Source: VAXT01 sp963728535 (lineage in GTDB: Bacteria > Actinomycetota > Thermoleophilia > Gaiellales > Gaiellaceae). From it: 64,000 nucleotides of DNA. This document shows positions 7,672 to 15,919 of the stretch, one piece after another (position 1 is the stretch's first letter; each line of letters starts with the position of its first letter). The DNA lies in contig CAVSKK010000001.1 of the NCBI GenBank assembly GCA_963728535.1, positions 2,294,001-2,358,000 on the forward strand, in the 5' to 3' direction. The notes under the pieces are model-generated. The model was not told the DNA's origin. It saw nothing but the letters and a program-made list of their open reading frames with translations, and ran no database searches. A program made the position numbers and the translations under genes.

Positions 7672-8166
7672 GTGTGGCAGGAGATTGCGCTCGACGCCGA
7701 GCGTGAGGGCTCCCTCTGGCAGGGAGCGCTGCGCTCTCCGGGCACCCGCGACCGCGTGCCCGTCTTCTCGCCGCTGACCGACGAGCGGTTCGCGCTCGCG
7801 GTAGAGACGATCTACGAGGGGTACCTCGTCCACTACGGGCGCCCGCGGCTCTTCGCGCCCGGCGACCACGACACGATTCTCCTCCTCGGCGACTACCTCT
7901 ATGCCCAGGGGCTCGTCCGCCTCGCGACCGAGGGATCGGTGGAGGCCGTCGCGGACATGGGGGAGCTGATCTCGCTCTGCGCACAGCTCCGGGCGGAGGG
8001 CTCGAAGGAGGACGGCCCGGTCTGGGCAGCGAGCGTGGCCCTCCTCGGGCAAGGCGTCCTCAAGGAGACCGACGACCGGGATGCGCTCGTCGCACGCGCG
8101 AAGGAGGCCGCCGGGCCAGAGGCCGTCGATCGCGCCCTCGAAGCTCATCGCCAGCGCGTTCGTTAA
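7672..8166 (+). CDS. Uncharacterised helical protein, possibly a prenyl-synthase small-subunit relative
   Basis: 164 residues, GTG start two bases after the hemL stop. It is predicted to be all helical and has no signal peptide. The stretch TILLLGDYLYAQGLVRLATEG resembles the GDYF/GDFL helix of trans-prenyl diphosphate synthases and of the HepS-type (component I) subunit of heptaprenyl synthase, which lacks the Asp-rich catalytic motifs. No DDxxD motif is present here either. The polyprenyl synthase encoded at 18932 has lost exactly this Gly-Asp (GVYL), so a complementary small subunit is conceivable but unproven. Otherwise I would call it a conserved hypothetical protein. Confidence 0.55.
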   Translation: MWQEIALDAEREGSLWQGALRSPGTRDRVPVFSPLTDERFALAVETIYEGYLVHYGRPRLFAPGDHDTILLLGDYLYAQGLVRLATEGSVEAVADMGELISLCAQLRAEGSKEDGPVWAASVALLGQGVLKETDDRDALVARAKEAAGPEAVDRALEAHRQRVR

Positions 8167-8169
8167 AGT
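8164..8169 (+). promoter_or_regulatory. Leaderless -10 element (TAAAGT) of the 55-residue protein
   Basis: TAAAGT is 8 bases before the ATG at 8178 and overlaps the stop codon of the previous gene. Confidence 0.4.
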
Positions 8170-8177
8170 CACAACGC

Positions 8178-8345
8178 ATGGGTCACGCGCTCGCAGCAGT
8201 CCTCGTGCTCGCCGACGCCGCCACGGAAGGCAAGAAGGTCATCTTTGGGATGCTGGTTACCGGCCTGATCCTGTTGGCGCTTCCGGCCATTGGCGAGACG
8301 TACATGTACTTCCGGTACCACCGCCACGGCCGCAGCCCGCACTAG
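8178..8345 (+). CDS. Small single-pass membrane protein, 55 residues
   Basis: A short reading frame, ATG at 8178 to TAG at 8343-8345. It has a hydrophobic start (ALAAVLVLADA), a short Lys-containing loop, a membrane helix (VIFGMLVTGLILLALPAIG) and a His/Arg-rich tail (YMYFRYHRHGRSPH). A leaderless-type -10 box stands just before it. I do not recognise the family. The codon bias fits the neighbours and the space between genes is otherwise empty, so I consider it real. Confidence 0.5.
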   Translation: MGHALAAVLVLADAATEGKKVIFGMLVTGLILLALPAIGETYMYFRYHRHGRSPH

Positions 8346-8378
8346 ACGTCTCGTCGTCGACACGGTTCACTTGACCGC

Positions 8379-10916
8379 ATGGTCGAGCTGCCGACCGGGA
8401 CCGTCACCTTCCTCTTCACCGACGTGGAGGGTTCGACACGGCTGCTCGACGAGCTGGGGTCGAAAGCGTATGCCGAGGCGATTGCGCAGCACCGCCGGCT
8501 GATCCGCACGTCCTTTGGCGCCCACGGTGGCGTGGAAGTCGACACGCAGGGCGACAGCTTCTTCATCGCATTCGCACGTGCGTCTGACGCCGTCACCGCA
8601 GCGGAGACGGCTCAGAGGGATCTCGCCCACGGCCCGGTACGCGTGCGCATGGGCCTGCACACCGGGGAGCCGCTCAGAACAGAGGAGGGATACATCGGGC
8701 CTGACGTTCACAAGGCTGCCCGCATTGCGGCTGCCGGGCATGGCGGGCAGGTTCTGGTCTCGACTGCGACCTGCGAGCTCCTCGACGACCCGCTCAAGGA
8801 TCTCGGCGAGCATCGGCTGAAGGATCTGAGCGCGCCGGAGCGTCTCTATCAGCTCGGCGACGACGATTTTCCGCCACTCAGGTCGTTGTACCGGACGAGC
8901 TTGCCCCTTCCGGCGACTCCGTTCCTCGGGCGCGAGCGCGAGCTGCAGGACGTAGCCGCGTTGCTCGGTCGCGAGGACGTGCGCCTCCTGACTCTCACCG
9001 GGCCGGGGGGAGCCGGGAAGACGCGACTTGCGCTTCAGGGCGCCGCCGAGGCAGCTGACTCCTTTCCCGACGGTGTCCGCTGGGTCTCGCTCGCCGAGGT
9101 GCGCGATCCGTCGTTCGTTCTCCCGGCAGTCGCCCAGGCGCTCGAGGTGGCAGAGGAGGCGGGGCGATCGCTCGCCGACGTCCTCGCCATGGAGCTCGCC
9201 GGAAAACGTGTGCTCGTACTGCTCGACAGCGTTGAGCACTTGCTTCCGGATGCCGTGGTCGACGTCGGCCTGCTTCGCGACATCATGGGACCAGTGGTGC
9301 TCGTCACCAGTCGGGAGCGACTACAGCTTCAAGGCGAGCACGTGTACGACGTGCCGGCTCTGGCGCCGGATGACGCGGCGGAGCTCTTCCTCGCCCGCGC
9401 GAGGTCGCTCGGGAGCCCGCTCGAGCGCTCCGAAGCTCTCGACGAGCTCTGCTGGCGTCTGGATCATCTGCCGTTGGCAATCGAGCTCGCTGCCGCTCGA
9501 ACGCGGCTCTTCGCTGTGGAGCAGCTGCTCGGCCGACTCGGTGAGCGGTTCGACCTGCTGAAGGCCGGTCGTGACGCGGACCCCCGCCAGCAGACGCTCA
9601 GCGCCACGATCGCGTGGTCGTATGACCTGCTCGACGATCATGAGCAGGCGCTCTTTCGCCGACTGAGCGTCTTCGTCGGAAGCTGCTCGTTCGAGGCTGC
9701 CGAGGTGGTGTGCGATGCCGATCCCGATACGTCGCAGTCGCTGCTCGACAAGAGCCTGCTTCGCCGCCGCGACGTTGCCGCAGGGCCTCGCTACTGGATG
9801 CTCGAGACGATCCGTGAGTTCGCGATCCGGCGACTTGATGCGACGGAGGAGGCGCAAGGACTGCGACGTCGGCACGCCGAGCACTTCCTCGCGATCGCCG
9901 ACGAAATCGCGCTTAGAGGCGAACGCGCCTCACTCTTCGCAGAATGGTCGCCGGTTACCGGCGCCGACGACGCAAACTTTCGGGCCGCGCTCGAGCACGC
10001 CCACGCGACGCGTGACGCAGAGCTCGAGCTGCGTCTCGCGGTTGCCCTCTGGGGGCTCTTCTGGGCGCGCGGCTTGTGGAGCGAGGGGCGCAGAGCGCTC
10101 GAGACGGCGCTCAACGGATACCCTGCCGCGCCGCCGGCGCTCCGGAGCCGAGCTCTCGTGGGAGCAGGCTTTCTCGCCGATCGCCAAGCGGACTGGCGGC
10201 AGGTTGAGCGGCTCGGGAGTGAGTATGTGGCCCTCAGCAACGAGCTCGGCGACGAAGAAGGGCTGGCGCGGGGCTCGAGATGGCTGTCGCACGCTGCGGC
10301 TGCTCGTGGCGATGGCGAGGGAGCCACGAGACTGATTGAACAGAGCGAGAAGTACGCGCGCGCGTCCCCATCCCGTGTCGCGGCACTCGTCGTCGATCGC
10401 GCTCTGTCGAAGCTGGCCGAAGGCGACTATTCATCGGCCGAGGCCCTGCTGCACGAGGCACTCGAACTGGCAAGACAGCCTGGAGGAGACGCCGCCCGCG
10501 TGCCCGTGGTCGGCAACCTCGCGGTGCTGGCGCTCCTCCGAGGTCGTCATTCCGATGCGGTCGGCCATCTGCGGGAGGTGGTCGCTGCGGTCGAGGGGAC
10601 CACCCAACACGAAGCCACCTTTTTCGCATTGAGCACCGTCGCCGTGCTCGCCGCCGAGACGGGCGACGACGAGACCGCGACGCAGCTGTGGGGCGCGGCC
10701 GACGCTTTCGGGCGTACTCTCGGTGTCGTGCTCGATGATGCCGAGAAAGCGCTTCAGGAGCGCGCTGCGGGGACGGTGCGTGCTCGGCTCGGAGACGTCA
10801 CTTTCGAAGCGCTCTGGGCTCAAGGTCGTGCGCTGAGCACTGATCGCGCGATCGCAATGGCGCGTGACCTCGTCGCTCGCGCCGGCAGCGACGTGCCGCG
10901 ACAAGCGAATACTTGA
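8379..10916 (+). CDS. Cyclase-homology / NB-ARC ATPase / TPR regulator (copy 1)
   Basis: 845 residues in three parts. Residues about 1-160 are a class III nucleotide-cyclase homology domain (FLFTDVEGSTRLL with D15, DTQGDSFFIAF with D59). About 180-500 is an NB-ARC/STAND ATPase with P-loop LTGPGGAGKTRLAL (about 206-219), LVLLDSVEHLL and LPLAIELAAARTRL. The rest is TPR-like helical repeats. There is no DNA-binding domain. In the cyclase domain the adenine-selecting Lys position is Asp (VDTQGD, D55) and the transition-state Asn position is His (GPDVHKAARI, H111), so activity is doubtful. It probably works as a signal-sensing STAND protein. A close paralogue starts four bases after the stop. Confidence 0.85.
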   Translation: MVELPTGTVTFLFTDVEGSTRLLDELGSKAYAEAIAQHRRLIRTSFGAHGGVEVDTQGDSFFIAFARASDAVTAAETAQRDLAHGPVRVRMGLHTGEPLRTEEGYIGPDVHKAARIAAAGHGGQVLVSTATCELLDDPLKDLGEHRLKDLSAPERLYQLGDDDFPPLRSLYRTSLPLPATPFLGRERELQDVAALLGREDVRLLTLTGPGGAGKTRLALQGAAEAADSFPDGVRWVSLAEVRDPSFVLPAVAQALEVAEEAGRSLADVLAMELAGKRVLVLLDSVEHLLPDAVVDVGLLRDIMGPVVLVTSRERLQLQGEHVYDVPALAPDDAAELFLARARSLGSPLERSEALDELCWRLDHLPLAIELAAARTRLFAVEQLLGRLGERFDLLKAGRDADPRQQTLSATIAWSYDLLDDHEQALFRRLSVFVGSCSFEAAEVVCDADPDTSQSLLDKSLLRRRDVAAGPRYWMLETIREFAIRRLDATEEAQGLRRRHAEHFLAIADEIALRGERASLFAEWSPVTGADDANFRAALEHAHATRDAELELRLAVALWGLFWARGLWSEGRRALETALNGYPAAPPALRSRALVGAGFLADRQADWRQVERLGSEYVALSNELGDEEGLARGSRWLSHAAAARGDGEGATRLIEQSEKYARASPSRVAALVVDRALSKLAEGDYSSAEALLHEALELARQPGGDAARVPVVGNLAVLALLRGRHSDAVGHLREVVAAVEGTTQHEATFFALSTVAVLAAETGDDETATQLWGAADAFGRTLGVVLDDAEKALQERAAGTVRARLGDVTFEALWAQGRALSTDRAIAMARDLVARAGSDVPRQANT

Positions 10917-10920
10917 CGCC

Positions 10921-13455
10921 ATGGCCGAGCTGCCGACCGGGACCGTCACCTTTCTCTTCACCGACATCGAGGGGTCGACGCGGCTGCTGGAAGAGCTCGG
11001 CGATTCTTATGCTGACGCTCTGACGCACCATCGCGAGGTGCTCCGGAAGGCGTTCGCCGATCACGACGGCGCCGAGGTCGACACTCAGGGCGATGCCTTC
11101 TTCGTCGCGTTTGCCCGGGCAAGAGACGCAGTCTCCGCAGCAGCAAGCGCTCAGCGCGCGCTCTCCGAAGGCCCGATCCGTGTGCGCATGGGCATCCACA
11201 CCGGGGAGCCGCTGAGAACCGACGAGGGCTACGTTGGCATGGACATCCACCGCGGCGCGCGAATTGCCGCGGCCGGGCACGGGGGCCAGGTGCTCATCTC
11301 GCAGGCGGCGCGAGAGCTGATCCAGGACGATCTTCCAGAGGAGTTCGCCCTCCGCGATCTCGGCGAGCACCGGCTGAAGGATCTCAGTCGGTCGCAGCGG
11401 ATCTTCCAGCTGGTTGCGGAAGGTCTCGAGGGCGAGTTTCCGGCGCTCGCAACGCTCGAGAACCGGCCGACCAACCTTCCGCCCCAGCCAACGCCTCTGA
11501 TCGGTCGCGAGCGCGAGCTGGCCGAGGTCGTCGAGCTCCTGCGCCGCCCTGAGGTCCGCATGCTGACCTTGACCGGCCCCGGCGGTGCGGGAAAGACGAG
11601 ACTCTCGCTCCAGGCGGCGGCTGATCTCCTCGACGATTTCGGCGGCGGCGTGTTCTTCGTGGGGCTGTCGGTCATCGCCGACCCGTCGCTGGTCGTTCCG
11701 ACCATCGCCGAGGCTCTCGGAGTGAAGGAGGCCGGAGGCCTTTCACCGGAGGAATCTCTCGACCGCTTTCTGCACGACCAGGAGCTGTTGCTCGTGCTCG
11801 ACAACCTCGAGCACTTGCTCGATGCGGCGCCGCAGATCGGCGAGCTCGTCCTCAGAGCCCCGTCCCTGAAGGCGATCCTCTCCAGCCGGGCTCCCTTGCG
11901 GGTCTCGGGAGAGCGGGAGTACCCCGTTCCTGAGCTCGCACACGGCGACGCCGTTGCCCTCTTCACCGAGCGGGCGCAGGCGATCAAGCCGGATTTCCAC
12001 CTGAACGGCGATGCGCCGGCCGTCGCCGAGATCTGCCGGCTTCTGGATGGTCTTCCGCTTGCGATCGAGCTGGCCGCGGCTCGGGCAAAGGTGCTCTCGC
12101 CGACGGCTCTGCTCGAGCGGCTCGACCGGCGGCTTCCCGTCCTGACCGGCGGCGGTCGCGACGTGCCGGATCGCCAGCGCACGCTTCGGGACACGATCGC
12201 GTGGAGCTACGAGCTGCTCGACGAGACCGAGCAGAAGCTCTTCTCGCGACTCGCCGTGTTCGTCGGGGGCTTCACGCTCGAGGCGGCCGAGGAGGTCTGC
12301 GATGCGGACCTGGACACGGTTTCTTCCCTCGTCGAGAAGAGCCTCATTCGCCAGGGTGAGGACCGGTTCCGGACGCTCGAGACAATCCGCGAATTCGCGG
12401 TCGAGCGCTTGGAGGAGAGCGGAGAGCTCGAACAGATCAGGCGCCGGCATGTCGCCTTCTTCCTGGCGCTTGCCGAGCGTGAGCGCTCAGGCTTTCGGGA
12501 TCAATCTCCGGCACAGCTCGTGCGCCTGGACTTCGAGCACGACAACTTTCGTGCGTCCTTGCACTTTGCGCGCGAGCTCGGCGAGCCAAGACTCGAACTA
12601 CTTCTTGCCTCGGAACTCCTCGACTTCTGGGAAGTTCGAAGTCATTTGCGAGAGGGTCTCGAGCGTGTTCGTGAGGCACTCGACCGCGATCCGGAGGCGC
12701 CCGCGGAGATCCGAGGCCGAGCGTTGAGGCGCGCGACGATGCTCGCCATCAAGCAGGGCGATTTCGAGACAGCTCGCGTGATGGTGGAAGAGAAGCGGCA
12801 ACTGCACGCCGCGGCGGATGACGAGGAAGGCGTCGGAGACTCCCTTCAGCTCCTCGGAATCATCGCGGCGGAAGAAGGAAGGTACGACGACGCGCGTGTC
12901 CTCTACGAGCAGGCCAAGACGATTCACGAACGATTCGGCAACGATGGCGGCCTGCAGTCGACGATTCACGATCTCGGGTTGCTCGCGATGATTCAGGCTG
13001 ACTACGGCCGCGCTCGGGCGGAGCTCGAATCAGGGTTGGCGATGGCGCAGAAGGCTGGTTCGGAGCAACAGACGGCGAACAGCCTGTGCGATCTCGGTTT
13101 CGTCGAACTGGGCGACGGGCAGCTCGACAGTGCGCGCGCGAGGTTTGGTGAGGCGGTCGTATCCGCCATACGACTGGGGTGGAAGGAGAATGTCTCCTAT
13201 TGCCTCGTCGGCCTCGGTGCGATTGCCGTTGCCGATGGCTCGCTCGAACCGGCCGGACACTTCCTCGGACAGGCGGAACTTCTGGTCGAGGACCTGAATC
13301 TGAACCTCGAGCGCTACGCGGAAGCCGCGCGTGCCGAGGTCGAGGCTGAGCTTCGGTTTCGGCTGGGGGACGAGCGGCTCGAGGCCCTGCGAGCCGAAGG
13401 CCGATCGCTCTCGATGGAAGCCGCCGTGTCGGAAGCGCTGGCAACCCTAGACTGA
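10921..13455 (+). CDS. Cyclase-homology / NB-ARC ATPase / TPR regulator (copy 2)
   Basis: 844 residues, the same domain order as the preceding gene: cyclase homology (FLFTDIEGSTRLL, DTQGDAFFVAF), a linker ending PTPLIGREREL, an NB-ARC core (LTGPGGAGKTRLSLQ, LLLVLDNLEHLL, LPLAIELAAARAKVLS) and TPR repeats with clear helical pairs (for example GDSLQLLGIIAAEEGRYDDA). The same two replacements are seen in the cyclase domain (Asp for the Lys, His for the Asn). ATG at 10921 is chosen because it aligns with the start of copy 1; the frame is open for 57 more bases upstream. The pair looks like a tandem duplication in one transcript. Confidence 0.85.
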   Translation: MAELPTGTVTFLFTDIEGSTRLLEELGDSYADALTHHREVLRKAFADHDGAEVDTQGDAFFVAFARARDAVSAAASAQRALSEGPIRVRMGIHTGEPLRTDEGYVGMDIHRGARIAAAGHGGQVLISQAARELIQDDLPEEFALRDLGEHRLKDLSRSQRIFQLVAEGLEGEFPALATLENRPTNLPPQPTPLIGRERELAEVVELLRRPEVRMLTLTGPGGAGKTRLSLQAAADLLDDFGGGVFFVGLSVIADPSLVVPTIAEALGVKEAGGLSPEESLDRFLHDQELLLVLDNLEHLLDAAPQIGELVLRAPSLKAILSSRAPLRVSGEREYPVPELAHGDAVALFTERAQAIKPDFHLNGDAPAVAEICRLLDGLPLAIELAAARAKVLSPTALLERLDRRLPVLTGGGRDVPDRQRTLRDTIAWSYELLDETEQKLFSRLAVFVGGFTLEAAEEVCDADLDTVSSLVEKSLIRQGEDRFRTLETIREFAVERLEESGELEQIRRRHVAFFLALAERERSGFRDQSPAQLVRLDFEHDNFRASLHFARELGEPRLELLLASELLDFWEVRSHLREGLERVREALDRDPEAPAEIRGRALRRATMLAIKQGDFETARVMVEEKRQLHAAADDEEGVGDSLQLLGIIAAEEGRYDDARVLYEQAKTIHERFGNDGGLQSTIHDLGLLAMIQADYGRARAELESGLAMAQKAGSEQQTANSLCDLGFVELGDGQLDSARARFGEAVVSAIRLGWKENVSYCLVGLGAIAVADGSLEPAGHFLGQAELLVEDLNLNLERYAEAARAEVEAELRFRLGDERLEALRAEGRSLSMEAAVSEALATLD
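13448..13453 (+). promoter_or_regulatory. Leaderless -10 element (TAGACT) of the quinone/bc operon
   Basis: TAGACT lies 7 bases before the ATG of the ubiD-like gene and overlaps the end of the previous gene. It may drive the whole block up to 22820, where the genes are mostly overlapping. Confidence 0.45.
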
Positions 13456-13460
13456 CCGCG

Positions 13461-14960
13461 ATGGCGCCTCCGGCTGACCTGCGCGAATGGATCGGGCTCC
13501 TCGAACGAGAAGGCGAGCTCGTCCGCGTGACGACCGAGGTCGACCCGTACCTCGAGGTGACCGAGATCGTCGATCGCACTGTGCGCTCCGGCGGGCCCGC
13601 GCTTCTCTTCGAGAACCCGAAGGGCTCGTCGCATCCCCTGCTGATCAACCAGTTCGGCACACAACGTCGCATGTGCCTCGCGCTCGGCGTGGACAGCCTC
13701 GATGACGCCGCCGCGAAGCTCGGGTCGGTGCTCGAGATGCAGCCGCCGCAGGGACTGGCCGAGAAGGTCCGTGGACTGAAGACGCTGAAGTCGATCGCCG
13801 ACTCGCGGCCGAAGACGGTTCGCCGTGCAGCCCACCACGATGTCGTGCTCGAAGGCGACGACGTCGATCTCGACCTCCTCCCGATCCAGCACTGCTGGCC
13901 CGGCGACCCGGCGCCGTTCATCACGCTTCCAGCCGTCATCACGCACGACCCGAAGACCGGAACGCGCAACGTCGGCATGTACCGCATGCAGAAGCTGGAC
14001 TCGAAGTCCACTGCGATGCACTGGCAGCTGCACAAGGACGGGCGCATGGACTACCTGGCGACCGACGGCCGCCTCGAGGTGGCGGTCGCGCTCGGGCTCG
14101 ACCCGATCAGCGCCTACTCCGCCTCGGCGCCGCTGCCCAAGCACATCGACGAGTTCATGCTCGCCGGGTTCCTGAAGGGAGAGCCGGTCGAGCTCGTGAA
14201 GGGGAAGACCGTCGACGTCGAGGTGCCGGCCAACGCGGAGATCGTCCTCGAGGGCTACGTGGAGCAGGGAGACGAGGCGTTGGAAGGCCCGTTCGGCGAC
14301 CACACGGGCTACTACTCGGCGGCCGAGCCGTTCCCGGTCTTTCACGTGACTGCGATGACGATGCGCGCGGACGCGATCTATCCATCGATCGTTGTCGGCA
14401 AGCCGCCCGCCGAGGACGCGTGGCTCGGCAAGGCGACCGAGCGCATCTTCCTGCCCGCCATCCGGATGAGCGTGCCCGAGATCGTCGACTACGACTTGCC
14501 GGTGGCGGGCGCCTTCCACAACTGCGTGATCGTCTCGATCCGCAAGAGCTTCCCGGGCCAGGCGCAGAAGGTGATGCACGCCATCTGGGGCCTCGGCCTG
14601 CTCAGCCTCACGAAGTCGGTCGTCGTCGTCGACGAGCACGTGAACGTGCACGACTACGAGGAGGTCTTCTTCCGGGTGACGGCCAACGTCGACCCGCAGC
14701 GCGACGTCATGCTCAGCGAAGGGCCGCTCGACCATCTCGACCACGCGCCGACGCGCCAGTTCTACGGCGGCAAGATGGGCATCGACGCGACACACAAGGG
14801 GGTCGACGAGGGCACCCGCGAGTGGCCAGACGAGATCGTCATGAGCGACGAGATCCGCTCCATTGTCGACCGCCGCTGGGGCGAGTACGGGTTCGAGAAC
14901 GCCTCCGACGGAGCCGATGGGCGCCGGTCCCGCTCGTTGCGGCAATTGCTACGTCGTTGA
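13461..14960 (+). CDS. UbiD-family prenylated-FMN decarboxylase
   Basis: 499 residues with the UbiD layout: an N-terminal MAPPADLREWIGLLEREGEL segment, GGPALLFENPKG, the central cofactor-binding region with RNVGMYRMQ, and the hallmark EGPFGDHTGYYS. Later come KSFPGQAQKVMHAIWG and VVVDEHVNVHDYEEV. UbiD enzymes use prenylated FMN made by UbiX, and ubiX lies in the same run of genes (17522). With mqnA, mqnC and mqnE nearby, the likely job is the decarboxylation step of the futalosine menaquinone pathway (MqnL-type). The cofactor family is clear; the exact substrate is inferred from context. Confidence 0.88.
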   Translation: MAPPADLREWIGLLEREGELVRVTTEVDPYLEVTEIVDRTVRSGGPALLFENPKGSSHPLLINQFGTQRRMCLALGVDSLDDAAAKLGSVLEMQPPQGLAEKVRGLKTLKSIADSRPKTVRRAAHHDVVLEGDDVDLDLLPIQHCWPGDPAPFITLPAVITHDPKTGTRNVGMYRMQKLDSKSTAMHWQLHKDGRMDYLATDGRLEVAVALGLDPISAYSASAPLPKHIDEFMLAGFLKGEPVELVKGKTVDVEVPANAEIVLEGYVEQGDEALEGPFGDHTGYYSAAEPFPVFHVTAMTMRADAIYPSIVVGKPPAEDAWLGKATERIFLPAIRMSVPEIVDYDLPVAGAFHNCVIVSIRKSFPGQAQKVMHAIWGLGLLSLTKSVVVVDEHVNVHDYEEVFFRVTANVDPQRDVMLSEGPLDHLDHAPTRQFYGGKMGIDATHKGVDEGTREWPDEIVMSDEIRSIVDRRWGEYGFENASDGADGRRSRSLRQLLRR

Positions 14961-14997
14961 CTGGCGGTTCGGCGAACGATTGAATCCGCGTCAAGAC

Positions 14998-15240
14998 GTG
15001 GATCCGCACGGTGGTCACGGCAGTCCGCACGAGCCCAAGCCGACCATCTGGCCGGTCGGTTTCGCCATTGGCATCGCCTGCATCTTCGTCGGCCTGATCA
15101 TGAGCACGATCGTCGTGGCCGTCGGCGCGGTGCTGACGGCGCTCTTCGGCTTCCTCTGGATCCGCGACGCGACGAGCGGTTACCGGGGGGTGCCTGAGCC
15201 CGAGCCCGCTGCCGCCTCCGATCCCGGCCCACCGGCCGGA
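14998..15240 (+). CDS. N-terminal two-helix segment of the Rieske subunit (frameshifted)
   Basis: GTG at 14998 (or TTG at 14980) opens MDPHGGHGSPHEPKP, followed by two membrane helices (IWPVGFAIGIACIFVGLIM and STIVVAVGAVLTALFGFLWI) and a linker GYRGVPEPEPAAASDPGPP. After about 15240 this frame reads as an arginine-rich shadow to 15600, while the Rieske protein continues in the +1 frame. Actinobacterial Rieske proteins (QcrA) often have three N-terminal helices. The simplest reading is one gene of about 920 bases broken by a single extra base between about 15184 (a run of six G) and 15245. The end coordinate is approximate. A separate small membrane protein is the alternative. Confidence 0.5.
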
Positions 15241-15919
15241 AGCCGAAGAGGGCGAGGTCATCCGCTACCCGCGCTCGAAGTTCCTCGAAGCGACGACGCT
15301 CGGCCTGGGTGCGGTGATCGGCGGAGTGGTGACTCTTCCCGTCCTCGGCTTCACGATCCTGCCGCCGTTCATCGATCAGGGCTACCCCGACATCGACGTC
15401 GGCGCGCTCGAGGACTTTCCCGAGAACAAGTTCGTGATCACGACGTTCCTGCTCGAGCCCGAGCACGGCGAGGTCTCGCGGCGCACTGCGTACATCCGCA
15501 ACAACGGCCTGCTCGACGGCCAGCCGAGCTTCACGATGCTCTCGAACCGCTGCGTCCACCTCGGGTGCCCCGTGCAGGTGAACGGGCTGCCGCTGGATGA
15601 CCAGAAGGAGACCGAGACCCAGAACGGCCAGGAGGTCGACCGGATCCCGACCGCGGCCGCCGCCGGCTTCGGCTGTCCATGCCACGGCGGCCAGTACGAC
15701 AACGAGGGCAACCGAACGGCCGGCCCGCCGGTGCGCGCGCTCGACCGCTACGAGTTCAAGATCGACAACGGACGGGTGCTGCTTGGAAAGACGTACTCCG
15801 TCTCCGAGGTGGACGGAGAGGGAGCGGACGCGATGATCCACTCCTACCCGCTCGCCGGCCCGGGCCAGCACGTCGACGGGATCGAGGCTGTGCTCTACCC
15901 GATCCAGCCGCCCCGCTGA
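15194..15919 (+). CDS. Rieske iron-sulfur subunit of the cytochrome bc complex
   Basis: It carries one 2Fe-2S cluster that takes electrons from menaquinol at the outer membrane face. The C-terminal domain has both cluster-binding loops, NRCVHLGCPV and GFGCPCHGGQYD, preceded by a membrane helix (TTLGLGAVIGGVVTLPVLGF). The frame is already coding-like from about 15194 (PEAEEGEVIRYPRSKFLEA), but no ATG/GTG/TTG exists before GTG 15314, which would cut the membrane anchor. Either it starts at a CTG (15194 or 15209) or, more likely, it is continuous with the two-helix segment upstream through a frameshift. Its stop overlaps the ATG of the cytochrome b gene. Confidence 0.85.
   Translation: MSPSPLPPPIPAHRPEAEEGEVIRYPRSKFLEATTLGLGAVIGGVVTLPVLGFTILPPFIDQGYPDIDVGALEDFPENKFVITTFLLEPEHGEVSRRTAYIRNNGLLDGQPSFTMLSNRCVHLGCPVQVNGLPLDDQKETETQNGQEVDRIPTAAAAGFGCPCHGGQYDNEGNRTAGPPVRALDRYEFKIDNGRVLLGKTYSVSEVDGEGADAMIHSYPLAGPGQHVDGIEAVLYPIQPPR

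Noticed and set aside
15245..15600. Continuation of the two-helix Rieske segment in its own frame to 15600
   Set aside because: After about 15240 the frame turns into Arg/Pro-rich shadow sequence opposite strong Rieske coding in another frame.
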